This document shows, piece by piece, positions 8,296-15,633 of a stretch of 64,000 nucleotides of DNA. The DNA is from RDYJ01 sp034931405 (GTDB taxonomy: Bacteria > Cyanobacteriota > Cyanobacteriia > Cyanobacteriales > Nostocaceae): positions 62,001 through 126,000 of the forward strand of contig NZ_JAYGHA010000002.1 of the NCBI RefSeq assembly GCF_034931405.1, given 5' to 3'. Each line of letters begins with the position of its first letter. The first letter of the stretch is position 1. The notes under the pieces were generated by a model. It worked only from the letters and a program-made list of their open reading frames with translations. It did not search any database and was not told the origin of the DNA. Both the position numbers and the translations under genes were made by a program.

Positions 8296-9522
8296 ATGAT
8301 TATTTACGAGTTCAAAATCAAAGGAAAAGATAAACAATATCAAGCAATAGATGAAGCTATTCGTACCAGTCAATTCATCCAAAACAAATGTTTGCGTTAC
8401 TGGATGGAGAATAAAGGTGTGGGGCGATATGATCTTAACAAATATTGTGCGGTATTAGCATCTGAATTTTCCTTTGCTGATGAACTTAATTCAATGGCTA
8501 GACAATCTGCTGCGGAACGTTCTTGGAGTGTAATAGCTCGATTTCACGATAACTGTAAGAAAAAAGTTAAAGGTAAAAAGGGGTTTCCCAAGTTTAAGAA
8601 AAATTGCCGTTCTGTTGAATATAAAACAAGCGGTTGGAAACTATCTGAAACTAGAAAAACAATCACTTTCTCTGACAATAAAGGAATAGGTACTCTCAAA
8701 TTAAAGGGTACTTATGACTTGAATTACTACGACATCAAGCAAATTAAACGAGTACGTTTAGTACGTCGTGCCGATGGGTATTATGCCCAATTTGCAATTG
8801 ACCTAAATATTCGAGTTGAAACACAACCAACTCATCAAGTAGTAGGTTTAGACCTGGGGCTTAATTACTTTATCGCTGATTCCAAAGGCAATGTAGAAGA
8901 ATGTCCCAAATTTTACCGTAAGTCAGAGAAACAGCTAAATCGTGCTAATCGCAAGAAATCCAAGAAATTCAGTAGAGAACGTAAAAAAGCCAAACAACGA
9001 CAATCTAACAACTACCACAAAGCTAGAAATAGGTATGCTCGTAAACATTTAAGAGTAAGTAGGCAGCGAAAAGAATATTGCAAGAGATTAGCGTATTCCG
9101 TTATCCAATCTAACGATTTGGTAGCCTATGAAGACTTAAATGTTAAAGACATGATAAAAAACCGACATTTAGCTAAATCAATTTCTGATACTGGGTGGTC
9201 AACTTTTAGGCAATGGCTAGAATACTTTGGACATAAATATGGGAAGGTAACAATTGCTGTTCCTCCACATAACACTTCTCAAAATTGTTCTAATTGTGGT
9301 CAAAAAGTACAAAAATCTCTATCAACTAGAACTCATGTTTGTCATCATTGTGGGTTTGTGGAAGATAGAGATGTGAACGCCAGCATCAATATTCTACAAT
9401 TAGGATTAAGTACCGTAGGGCATACGGGAACTTACGCTACAGGAGATTTGCCCTCTTGGGCGATTGGTGTAAACCTGTCGTCTAACGGTGAGTCTATGAA
9501 TGTAGAATCCCCTCGTCTTTAG
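8296..9522 (+). CDS. tnpB: IS200/IS605-family TnpB, RNA-guided nuclease, intact
   Basis: 408 residues, full length for TnpB. The RuvC-like catalytic triad is complete: Asp186 in GLDLG, Glu279 in VAYED and Asp359 in EDRDVNASINI. The zinc finger has Cys331/Cys334 (CSNC) and Cys349/Cys352 (CHHC). The N-terminal half carries the usual basic WED/REC-like region with KGFPKFKK. TnpB proteins are RNA-guided DNA endonucleases that use an omega RNA made from the 3' end of their own element and cut at the empty donor site, which favours retention of the transposon. No tnpA transposase is adjacent, so this is an IS1341-like orphan copy that would need a TnpA supplied in trans. Intact catalytic residues suggest recent arrival or selection. 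Base composition does not differ obviously from neighbours. Confidence 0.94.
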   Translation: MIIYEFKIKGKDKQYQAIDEAIRTSQFIQNKCLRYWMENKGVGRYDLNKYCAVLASEFSFADELNSMARQSAAERSWSVIARFHDNCKKKVKGKKGFPKFKKNCRSVEYKTSGWKLSETRKTITFSDNKGIGTLKLKGTYDLNYYDIKQIKRVRLVRRADGYYAQFAIDLNIRVETQPTHQVVGLDLGLNYFIADSKGNVEECPKFYRKSEKQLNRANRKKSKKFSRERKKAKQRQSNNYHKARNRYARKHLRVSRQRKEYCKRLAYSVIQSNDLVAYEDLNVKDMIKNRHLAKSISDTGWSTFRQWLEYFGHKYGKVTIAVPPHNTSQNCSNCGQKVQKSLSTRTHVCHHCGFVEDRDVNASINILQLGLSTVGHTGTYATGDLPSWAIGVNLSSNGESMNVESPRL

Positions 9523-9529
9523 ACCGGGG
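9509..9529 (+). repeat. Right-end hairpin of the tnpB element (candidate omega RNA 3' end)
   Basis: The end of tnpB overlaps an imperfect palindrome: CCCC (9509-9512), GTCT (9515-9518), AGAC (9521-9524), GGGG (9526-9529). The tnpB stop codon lies within it. Such subterminal hairpins are recognised by TnpA, and the region forms the 3' part of the omega RNA scaffold. The exact cleavage site and guide start cannot be fixed without a second copy or an empty site. Confidence 0.6.
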
Positions 9530-9624
9530 AGTGTCAAGTAGAATTTCCATTAGTAGTTAGTATGATATCAAACTTCCACTTTTAGCTTTAGTTTTAACAA
9601 AGCAAGCAAGTCTTACCTCCCACA

Positions 9625-10344
9625 ATGACTTCCGGTTTAAAATCTTCGACTTTGGAACTCCTAAAACGCTTTAACCGAGCGTTTCCCCAATTTTATGAGC
9701 AATTTGTTAGCAGTGAGATTCAGTTGCAAAATTTGCGTCTGGCATACCGTTTATATAAAACCAGACGGGCTGTAATTGAGATGAAGCCAGAAGGTAGCAA
9801 AAGTGCGCTGCATTTTGCTTACCGTAATCAGTCTTTTCTCCTCAGCGATATTTTTGGTGTACTGGCAGCTTATGGTTTAACCATTCACGGTTTGAGTCTC
9901 TATGGTCAGATTCAACCGCCAATGTTAGTTTTTATCAAATTACTGGTATCCCGTGGTAGCAAAGCCCTGACCGAAAAAACCGCAGAAAATGTTTGCCGTG
10001 CCATTCGTGAGGCGCTGGGAAATCGGTTTGAGGTAGAAGAAATGTTAGCTGTGGAATTTAATCTCAATGCTGGTTTAGAGCAAGTACAAACTGAGTTCTA
10101 TGTCGATCCGGTTTTTCACCTCCCGGCCTTGGTGATTGAAGCCGATAATCAACCAGGATTATTTTATAAAGTCATGTATGGTATCTGGCAAGAAGACCTG
10201 TTGGTAGTCAATGCCAATTTGTTAGTTTGGCGCGGACGCACACGGCTAATACTCTATTTATTGGGTCCAAACGAAAGCCTGATTCCTGAATATCTCGGTC
10301 ACAAAATTGCTGAAGGAGTTCGACAGAGGTTACTTGGTCATTAA
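9625..10344 (+). CDS. Conserved cyanobacterial protein with ACT-like domains
   Basis: 239 residues, no signal peptide or membrane segment. Two regions look like ACT-type ligand-binding folds. The first is at about 57-110 (FLLSDIFGVLAAYGLTIHGL). The second is at about 168-215 (ALVIEADNQPGLFYKVMYGI, then a hydrophobic strand LILYLLG). The second closely follows the ACT pattern of a strand, an N-Q-P-G-L turn and a helix, as seen at the C-terminus of GlnD-like nitrogen sensors, but no nucleotidyltransferase or HD domain is present. It could bind an amino acid or regulate an enzyme; no partner can be named. The heptamer array starts just after its stop codon. Confidence 0.7.
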   Translation: MTSGLKSSTLELLKRFNRAFPQFYEQFVSSEIQLQNLRLAYRLYKTRRAVIEMKPEGSKSALHFAYRNQSFLLSDIFGVLAAYGLTIHGLSLYGQIQPPMLVFIKLLVSRGSKALTEKTAENVCRAIREALGNRFEVEEMLAVEFNLNAGLEQVQTEFYVDPVFHLPALVIEADNQPGLFYKVMYGIWQEDLLVVNANLLVWRGRTRLILYLLGPNESLIPEYLGHKIAEGVRQRLLGH

Positions 10345-10345
10345 C

Positions 10346-10440
10346 AGGGACTGGGGATTGGTGATTGGGGATTGGGGATTGGTGATTGGTGATTGGTGAT
10401 TGGGGATTGGTGATTGGTGATTGGGAATTAGGGATTGGGA
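10346..10440. repeat. STRR array of GGGATTG / GTGATTG heptamers
   Basis: About thirteen tandem heptamers alternating between GGGATTG and GTGATTG, ending in degenerate copies (GGAATTA, GGGATTG). It sits between the ACT-like gene and the alpha/beta hydrolase gene. A nearby pyrimidine-rich stretch (CTCCTCTGCACCCCTGCACC) continues the low-complexity spacer. Confidence 0.95.
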
Positions 10441-10543
10441 AAGAATTTTCTCCTCTGCTCCTCTGCACCCCTGCACCCCTACTCCCTGAATTATTTTTCC
10501 TTCCGTATTTAGTCGCACCCGCCCTTCGGGTTACGATATACGT

Positions 10544-11458
10544 ATGGCAACAATAGAAATCTTCGGCGTTCCACACGCTTATGAATTGACGGCTCCCACG
10601 TCTTGCCCCCATGCTTTAGTATTTATCCACGGTTGGCTCAATAGCCGTGGATACTGGCAACCTGTGATTTCTCGCCTATCAGTGGATTTTCAGTGCTTGT
10701 CTTATGATTTGCGAGGTTTTGGAGAATCTCAGTCTTATGCCAATTTAGATTTTAATCGGGCAGAAACTGTTTTAAAGCTCAATTCCACTACAGATCCTAA
10801 ATTGGTTAGCTATCCTGCTGATGCTACGTATTCTCCATCTGCATACTCTCAGGATTTAGTAGCTCTTTTAGAAGTTCTCAATATTCCTAGTGCTTGGCTA
10901 ATTGGTCATTCTTTGGGAGGAACAATTGCTTTATGGACAGCGGCTCAACTGCCTGACCTTGTTAAAGGTGTTGTTTGTATTAATGCAGGTGGTGGTATTT
11001 ATCTAAAGGAAGCCTTTGAGCAGTTTCGCTCTAGCGGTCAAAAATTTCTACAGATTCGACCACGTTGGTTGTACCAATTACCTTTAATTGATTTGCTGTT
11101 TAGTAGAACTAGTGTTTCACGTCCTTTAGACCGCTATTGGGCGCGTCAACGTGTTATTGACTTTGTTGTTGCTGATCCAGAAGCTGCACTAGGGTCTCTT
11201 TTAGACTCTACTACGGAAGAAGAAGTGAATCGCTTACCTCAGTTAGTTTCCCAACTAAAGCAGCCAGTTTATTTTTTAGCTGGTGCTGATGATAAAGTCA
11301 TGGAACCCAAATATGTACGTCATTTAGCCAGCTTTCATAGACTTTTCCAATACGTTGGCGATAATTTTATTGAAATTCCTAATTGTGGGCATCTAGCAAT
11401 GTTAGAACAGCCCAATGCCGTTGCTGATCATATTCGGTCATTAGTCATTAGTCATTAG
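10544..11458 (+). CDS. Alpha/beta hydrolase
   Basis: 304 residues, a complete alpha/beta hydrolase fold. HGWLNSRGYW (29-38) supplies the oxyanion-hole region. The nucleophile elbow is GHSLGG (121-126, Ser123), the acid is probably in AGADDKVMEP, and the catalytic base is His283 in NCGHLAMLEQP. A cap-domain insertion lies between about 145 and 225. No secretion signal is visible, so it is cytosolic; the substrate is unknown and could be an ester, lactone or C-C bond. The last codons (SLVISH) run into a TCATTAG heptamer array that supplies the stop codon, so the C-terminus may have been altered by repeat expansion. The ATG at 10544 is preceded by a short repeat-rich spacer. Confidence 0.87.
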   Translation: MATIEIFGVPHAYELTAPTSCPHALVFIHGWLNSRGYWQPVISRLSVDFQCLSYDLRGFGESQSYANLDFNRAETVLKLNSTTDPKLVSYPADATYSPSAYSQDLVALLEVLNIPSAWLIGHSLGGTIALWTAAQLPDLVKGVVCINAGGGIYLKEAFEQFRSSGQKFLQIRPRWLYQLPLIDLLFSRTSVSRPLDRYWARQRVIDFVVADPEAALGSLLDSTTEEEVNRLPQLVSQLKQPVYFLAGADDKVMEPKYVRHLASFHRLFQYVGDNFIEIPNCGHLAMLEQPNAVADHIRSLVISH

Positions 11459-11472
11459 TCATTAGTCATTAG
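11438..11472. repeat. STRR array of AGTCATT heptamers overlapping a stop codon
   Basis: About five copies of the heptamer AGTCATT (GGTCATTAGTCATTAGTCAT and on) cover the last codons and the stop codon of the alpha/beta hydrolase gene, then merge into AAAAGGC repeats. The tandem repeat thus defines the protein end. Confidence 0.88.
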
Positions 11473-11525
11473 CAAAAGGCAAAAGGCAAAAGAAAGATAA
11501 TATTTCCCCTCCGCTCCCCTGCTCC

Positions 11526-12569
11526 CTACATTCCATACAATTCCATGACTTGGGTTAAAGGTAGTCGAGAATGAACGCCCAAGGTTAGAGGAGATTGGTG
11601 TCCACGGGATAGATGATCAGCTGCTGCACAGCCTATCATGGCGGCGTTGTCAGTACAAAATTTTAAGGGGGGGAACAGGACTTGTAGATGATGCTCGACT
11701 GCTGCTGCTTGTAAATGCTTTCGCAGTCCACTGTTGGCCGCTACGCCTCCACCTATGGCAATTGTATTTAAACCATAGTCACGGGCGCAGGCGATCGCTC
11801 TTTTGGTTAAAGCTTTGGCTATAGTTTCCTGGAAGCTGGCCGCAATATTAGCTACTGGCAATTCTCCACCATTTTTCTCTAACTGCTGCACTACACGCAG
11901 TACCGCTGTCTTTAAGCCGCTAAAACTACTATCGTAGGGATGATAACCGCCACCCGGTAAAGAAATTCTGCCTTCTGGGAGTGCAAAAGCTTGGGGATCT
12001 CCTATTTGTGCCAACTTGTCAATAACTGGTCCGCCCGGATATCCCAGCTTTAATAACCGCGCCACTTTATCAAAGGCTTCACCCGCAGCATCATCACGGG
12101 TTTCTCCCAAAGTTTCGTAAATACCACAATCCTTTACATAAATCAAGCTTGTATGTCCGCCTGAAACGAGTAAGCTAAGAAATGGGGGATCTAATTTGGG
12201 CTGTGCCAAGTAAGTGGCGTAGATATGACCTTCGAGGTGATGAACTCCCAAAAATGGTTTTTTATGCACCATCGCTAGGGTCTTAGCAGCCGTTAAACCT
12301 ACTAATAATGCTCCTACCAGTCCTGGCGCACAAGTGGCGGCTATACCATCAATTTGTCCCCAGTCCATTGAACTTTCATCCATAGCTTGCGCTATTTCTT
12401 GATTTAGCGTTTCCAAGTGTTGCCGTGATGCTACCTCTGGCACTACCCCACCATACTGCTGATGAATGGGAATTTGCGAGGCTATGATACTGCTACACAC
12501 TTGACGATTCTTCACGATTGCCACAGCAGTTTCGTCACAACTGGTTTCGATAGCTAATACGGTTGTCAT
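11526..12569 (-). CDS. tsaD: tRNA N6-adenosine threonylcarbamoyltransferase TsaD
   Basis: 347 residues from the chosen start. TsaD (Gcp/Kae1/YgjD) transfers the threonylcarbamoyl group to A37 of ANN-decoding tRNAs, together with TsaB and TsaE. The protein opens with VLAIETSCDET (4-14), has the metal-binding HHLEGH (His111 and His115), SGGHTSL, DDAAGEAFDK, and a C-terminal FCTDNAAMIG. The frame stays open upstream to 12722. That extra ~51 residues (repeats of CSLFPIP) are simply translation of a heptamer array, and family members begin at MTTVLAIETS, so the start is set at 12569. No Shine-Dalgarno is seen, because the repeat abuts the ATG. Confidence 0.95.
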   Translation of the reverse strand: MTTVLAIETSCDETAVAIVKNRQVCSSIIASQIPIHQQYGGVVPEVASRQHLETLNQEIAQAMDESSMDWGQIDGIAATCAPGLVGALLVGLTAAKTLAMVHKKPFLGVHHLEGHIYATYLAQPKLDPPFLSLLVSGGHTSLIYVKDCGIYETLGETRDDAAGEAFDKVARLLKLGYPGGPVIDKLAQIGDPQAFALPEGRISLPGGGYHPYDSSFSGLKTAVLRVVQQLEKNGGELPVANIAASFQETIAKALTKRAIACARDYGLNTIAIGGGVAANSGLRKHLQAAAVEHHLQVLFPPLKFCTDNAAMIGCAAADHLSRGHQSPLTLGVHSRLPLTQVMELYGM

Positions 12570-12866
12570 AGGGAATAGGGAACAGGGAATAGGGAATAGG
12601 GAACAGGGAACAGGGAACAGGGAATAGGGAATAGGGAATAGGGAACAGGGAATAGGGAATAGGCAAGAGGCAAGAGGCAGAAGGCAGAAGGCAGGAGGCA
12701 GGAGGCAGGAGGCAGAAGTCATTAGTTATTGGTGAAAATCTTCCTCCCCTGCGTCCCCTGCGTCCCCTGCGTCCCCTGCGTCCCCTGCGTCCCCAGTCCC
12801 CAGTCCCCAGTTCCCAGTCCCCAGTCCCCAGTTCCCAGTCCCCAGTCCCCAGTTCCCAGTCCCCAA
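12570..12866. repeat. Composite STRR block: three successive heptamer families
   Basis: Nearly 300 bases of tandem repeat. At 12570-12662 are GGGAATA/GGGAACA heptamers; at 12663-12717 AGGCAAG/AGGCAGA/AGGCAGG heptamers; and at about 12749-12866 TCCCCTGCG units, then CCCAGTC/CCCAGTT heptamers. The first block touches the tsaD start codon, and the last lies about 160 bases before psaF. Confidence 0.97.
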
Positions 12867-13028
12867 TCCTTACTTTTGGTTGCGAAGCTTTAACTTTTAT
12901 TTACTTAAACTTTACTCGATTCCCAGCCAAGAGTATGATGACTTGCTAGTTATCTAAATTAAACACTGTACAAGCCGCTTCGTTTTGTACAACAAACTTC
13001 TTGTTTTGTAATAAAAGGAAACAACTCA

Positions 13029-13523
13029 ATGAGACGATTGTTTGCTTTGATTTTAGCGATTGGTCTTTGGTTCAATTTTGCCCCTTCAGCTAACGCTCTG
13101 GGCGCTAACCTTGTACCTTGCAAAGACTCTCCCGCTTTTCAAGAGCTTGCCCTAAATGCCCGTAACACCACCGCTGACCCAGAATCAGGTAAAAAGCGAT
13201 TTGAACGTTATTCTCAGGCTCTGTGTGGTCCAGAAGGCTATCCTCACTTGATTGTAGATGGTCGCCTTGACCGCGCTGGTGACTTTTTGATCCCCAGCAT
13301 TCTCTTTCTCTATATTGCTGGTTGGATTGGCTGGGTTGGCCGCGCTTATCTACAAGCGATTAAAAAGGAATCTGATACTGAGCAAAAAGAAATCCAAATT
13401 GATTTGGGTTTAGCATTACCCATTATCACTACTGGGTTTGCTTGGCCAGCAGCCGCAATCAAGGAATTTCTCTCTGGTGAATTAACAGCTAAGGATTCAG
13501 AAATTACTGTTTCTCCACGCTAA
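13029..13523 (+). CDS. psaF: Photosystem I subunit III PsaF
   Basis: 164 residues. PsaF is the lumen-exposed PSI subunit that helps dock plastocyanin or cytochrome c6 at P700. A signal peptide (1-23, SANALGA) targets the thylakoid lumen. The mature start LVPCKDSPAF and the later LCGPEGYPHLI supply the two conserved Cys. Then come DGRLDRAGDFLIPSILFLYI and GWIGWVGRAYL, the transmembrane part. Length is normal. The GAAACAACTCAATG context provides only a weak ribosome site. psaJ follows after 40 bases, so the two are co-transcribed. Confidence 0.98.
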   Translation: MRRLFALILAIGLWFNFAPSANALGANLVPCKDSPAFQELALNARNTTADPESGKKRFERYSQALCGPEGYPHLIVDGRLDRAGDFLIPSILFLYIAGWIGWVGRAYLQAIKKESDTEQKEIQIDLGLALPIITTGFAWPAAAIKEFLSGELTAKDSEITVSPR

Positions 13524-13563
13524 TTCATCTGCTTTCATTCACTTGTTTTTGGAGATTAAATTC

Positions 13564-13710
13564 ATGGCTGACAAAAGCGAATCATCCTATTTGATCAAGT
13601 TTATTTCCACAGCACCTGTGGCAGCTACCATCTGGTTGACAATCACAGCTGGTATTTTGATCGAATTCAACCGGTTTTTCCCAGACTTACTTTTCCACCC
13701 TCTACCATAG
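13564..13710 (+). CDS. psaJ: Photosystem I subunit IX PsaJ
   Basis: A 48-residue protein. It begins MADKSESSYLIKFISTAPV, has one hydrophobic helix (about 18-35, TIWLTITAGILIEFNRFFP) and ends in LLFHPLP, the normal PsaJ pattern. PsaJ is a single-helix PSI core subunit that contacts PsaF and helps position it. A GGAGATTAAATTCATG ribosome-binding context precedes the ATG. It lies directly after psaF, the usual psaFJ operon order. Confidence 0.96.
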   Translation: MADKSESSYLIKFISTAPVAATIWLTITAGILIEFNRFFPDLLFHPLP

Positions 13711-13739
13711 GGTAAAAACGGGATTTAGATGAGTAAAAA

Positions 13740-13784
13740 GTTATCAGTAAACAGCCCGATAACTAACAACTGTTTACTGATAAC
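13740..13784. repeat. Perfect 15-bp inverted repeat between psaJ and psaL
   Basis: GTTATCAGTAAACAG (13740-13754) is perfectly complementary to CTGTTTACTGATAAC (13770-13784) with a 15-base loop. No T-run follows, so it is a poor intrinsic terminator. It resembles palindromic intergenic repeats of the GTTATCAG type. It could act as an RNA-processing or stabilising hairpin within the psaFJ-psaL transcript. Confidence 0.8.
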
Positions 13785-13826
13785 TGAATAAATGCCAAGA
13801 TTCTGAATTTAGAGGCTACACAAAAT

Positions 13827-14348
13827 ATGGCACAAGCAGTAGATTCATCGAAAAATCTCCCCAGCGATCCCAGAAATCGGGAGACAGTCAGACCTGCTGG
13901 ACGTAATCCACAGGATGGAAACCTAGAAACTCCAGTTAACTCTTCTCCTTTGGTTAAGTGGTTCATTAACAATTTGCCTGCTTATCGCCCTGGTTTAAAC
14001 CCTTCCAGACGCGGTTTAGAAGTAGGTATGGCTCATGGTTACTTGCTCTTTGGACCTTTTGATAAATTGGGTCCTCTGCGGGATGCTGCAAATGCTAACT
14101 TAGCTGGTTTATTGGGTAGCATTGGCTTGGTTGTAATTCTTACAGCTTGCCTATCTCTGTATGCTAATAGCAATCCTGATAAAGCACTGGCTAGTGTAAC
14201 TGTACCCAATCCTCCAGTAGATGCTTTTAACTCTAAAGAAAGCTGGAATAATTTTGCTAGTGCTTTCTTAATCGGTGGTATTGGTGGTGCTGTAGTTGCT
14301 TACTTTTTGACTAGCAATTTGGGACTAATCCAAGGTTTAGTCGGTTAA
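13827..14348 (+). CDS. psaL: Photosystem I subunit XI PsaL
   Basis: 173 residues. PsaL forms the centre of PSI trimers or tetramers. Recognisable parts are SPLVKWFINNLPAYRPGLNP, SRRGLEVGMAHGYLLFGPF and KLGPLRDAANANLAGLL, followed by two transmembrane segments at about 95-113 and 140-165 (FLIGGIGGAVVAYFL). The N-terminal ~30 residues are polar and extended. It follows psaJ by 116 bases that hold an inverted repeat. A terminator comes 22 bases after the stop, and no psaI is seen downstream. Confidence 0.97.
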   Translation: MAQAVDSSKNLPSDPRNRETVRPAGRNPQDGNLETPVNSSPLVKWFINNLPAYRPGLNPSRRGLEVGMAHGYLLFGPFDKLGPLRDAANANLAGLLGSIGLVVILTACLSLYANSNPDKALASVTVPNPPVDAFNSKESWNNFASAFLIGGIGGAVVAYFLTSNLGLIQGLVG

Positions 14349-14369
14349 TCTCATTTCTGAATCATTATT

Positions 14370-14412
14370 AATAGGTAATTGTTAGTTATTTCTAGCAATT
14401 ACCTATTTTTTT
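14370..14412 (+). terminator. Intrinsic terminator after psaL
   Basis: A 12-bp stem AATAGGTAATTG (14370-14381) / CAATTACCTATT (14396-14407) is followed by a T-run ending at 14412. It ends the psaF-psaJ-psaL unit and lies between convergent psaL and gmk. Confidence 0.85.
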
Positions 14413-14421
14413 AGGTGCTAA

Positions 14422-15018
14422 TTATGTAAATAAGATTGTTTCAATTTCATGTAAAGCAGTCTCAAAATCGTCATTGACAATTTGGATATCAAATTCATCT
14501 GCGGCTTGAATTTCTTCTAGGGCGCGACCCAGACGACGAGCGATCGCCTCTTCAGAATCCTGTCCTCGTCCGCGTATCCGTTTCTCCAATTCTGAAAATG
14601 ACGGGGGCAAAATAAAAATGCTGAGGGCGTTAGGGTAGGAAGCGCGGATTTGTCTAGCCCCTTCTAGTTCAATTTCTAAAACTACCAACGTACCGGACTG
14701 AATGTGTTCTAGCACAGCTGCACGGGGTGTCCCGTAATAGTTACCAGCAAATTCTGCCCATTCCAAGAATTCCCCTTGAGCAACTAATTGTTCAAACTGG
14801 CTGCGGGAGGTAAAGTCATAGTTTTTACCGTTAATTTCTCCGGTTCGAGGAGAACGAGTCGTGACAGATACTGAATAATAAAGTTCTGGATGACGCTGGA
14901 GGAGCGTTTGCATCAAAGTTCCTTTCCCGACTCCACTCGGGCCTGTCAAAACAATCAGCTTGCCCAAGGGCAGGTTTTCTGGGGTATTAGCACCATTATG
15001 AATGGGTAAGACTGGCAT
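14422..15018 (-). CDS. gmk: Guanylate kinase
   Basis: 198 residues. It phosphorylates GMP to GDP with ATP. It has the P-loop GPSGVGKGT (26-34), GMP-binding SVSVTTRSPRTGE and Y-x-F (NYDFTS), GNYYGTP, and the LID region RIRGRGQDSEEAIARRL. A short N-terminal extension (1-17) precedes the core, and length is normal. It lies downstream of remA on the same strand. The remA-gmk pairing is also common in Firmicutes. Confidence 0.97.
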   Translation of the reverse strand: MPVLPIHNGANTPENLPLGKLIVLTGPSGVGKGTLMQTLLQRHPELYYSVSVTTRSPRTGEINGKNYDFTSRSQFEQLVAQGEFLEWAEFAGNYYGTPRAAVLEHIQSGTLVVLEIELEGARQIRASYPNALSIFILPPSFSELEKRIRGRGQDSEEAIARRLGRALEEIQAADEFDIQIVNDDFETALHEIETILFT

Positions 15019-15135
15019 TATCTGTTCAACTTCTGAGTTAATAAATTTTGTAGCACTGGTGACAGAAAACTTGTCTAAGATTAGAGCCTACGGACGATAT
15101 GGTGCAAATAGGGGGGTTGATAGCCCCACCTCTAA

Positions 15136-15402
15136 TTAATTCTCCACAGTTTGATGGTCGCGGGAAATAACAAAACGATTTGCTACTGTTTCCGGCTGAA
15201 TGGCTGATAAAATCACATGACTGGAATCAGTGATAATTACAGCCCTAGTTCGACGACCATAGGTTGCGTCAACAAGTTGCCCTCTATCCCTGGCATCGGT
15301 AATGATGCGCTTGATGGGGGCAGATTCTGGACTGACAATGGCAACTACTCGATTAGCGGAGACGATGTTACCAAAACCGATGTTGATTAACTGAATATCC
15401 AT
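15136..15402 (-). CDS. remA: RemA/DUF370-family small DNA-binding regulator
   Basis: 88 residues. It begins MDIQLINIGFGNIVSANRVV, continues IVSPESAPIKRIITDARDRG and has ATYGRRTRAVIITDSSHVIL, the diagnostic core of the RemA (DUF370) family. In Bacillus, RemA is a ring-forming DNA-binding activator of matrix and osmoprotection genes; the cyanobacterial role is not established. The Arg residues of the RRTR segment correspond to the DNA-contact area. It precedes gmk with a 117-base gap on the same strand, as in many bacteria. Confidence 0.92.
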   Translation of the reverse strand: MDIQLINIGFGNIVSANRVVAIVSPESAPIKRIITDARDRGQLVDATYGRRTRAVIITDSSHVILSAIQPETVANRFVISRDHQTVEN

Positions 15403-15633
15403 AAAAAAAACTGGCGCTAATGGCGCGAGGAAAAGCTTGTGATAAACTTATTCTCATGTTATACCTAAAGAATCGTAGTTACAACGCTTAAAGTCTTGAT
15501 ATCTTGAGTTTTTTAATAACAACTGCTTTCTTTTAGCCTTTTATTAGCTAAAACTGCCAAAAATATTTCTAAAGGTATAGGGAAAATTATACTCATAGGA
15601 GCTAGTCGGAAGTTGACTACAGTCATCTAATTG

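Noticed and set aside
10346..10440. CRISPR array
   Set aside because: The repeats are 7-mers without unique spacers; no cas genes nearby. They are STRRs.
10208..10612. Minus-strand frame rich in NPQSPI repeats
   Set aside because: It is the antisense translation of the GGGATTG/GTGATTG array and overlaps two supported genes.
12570..12722. N-terminal extension of TsaD with CSLFPIP repeats
   Set aside because: It is a translation of a heptamer array; the family start MTTVLAIETS is at 12569.
12749..12866. Possible CRISPR or direct-repeat origin
   Set aside because: Units are tandem heptamers/nonamers with no spacer or DnaA-box pattern.
14349..14421. psaI downstream of psaL
   Set aside because: The 70-base gap holds only a terminator; no small hydrophobic frame is present.
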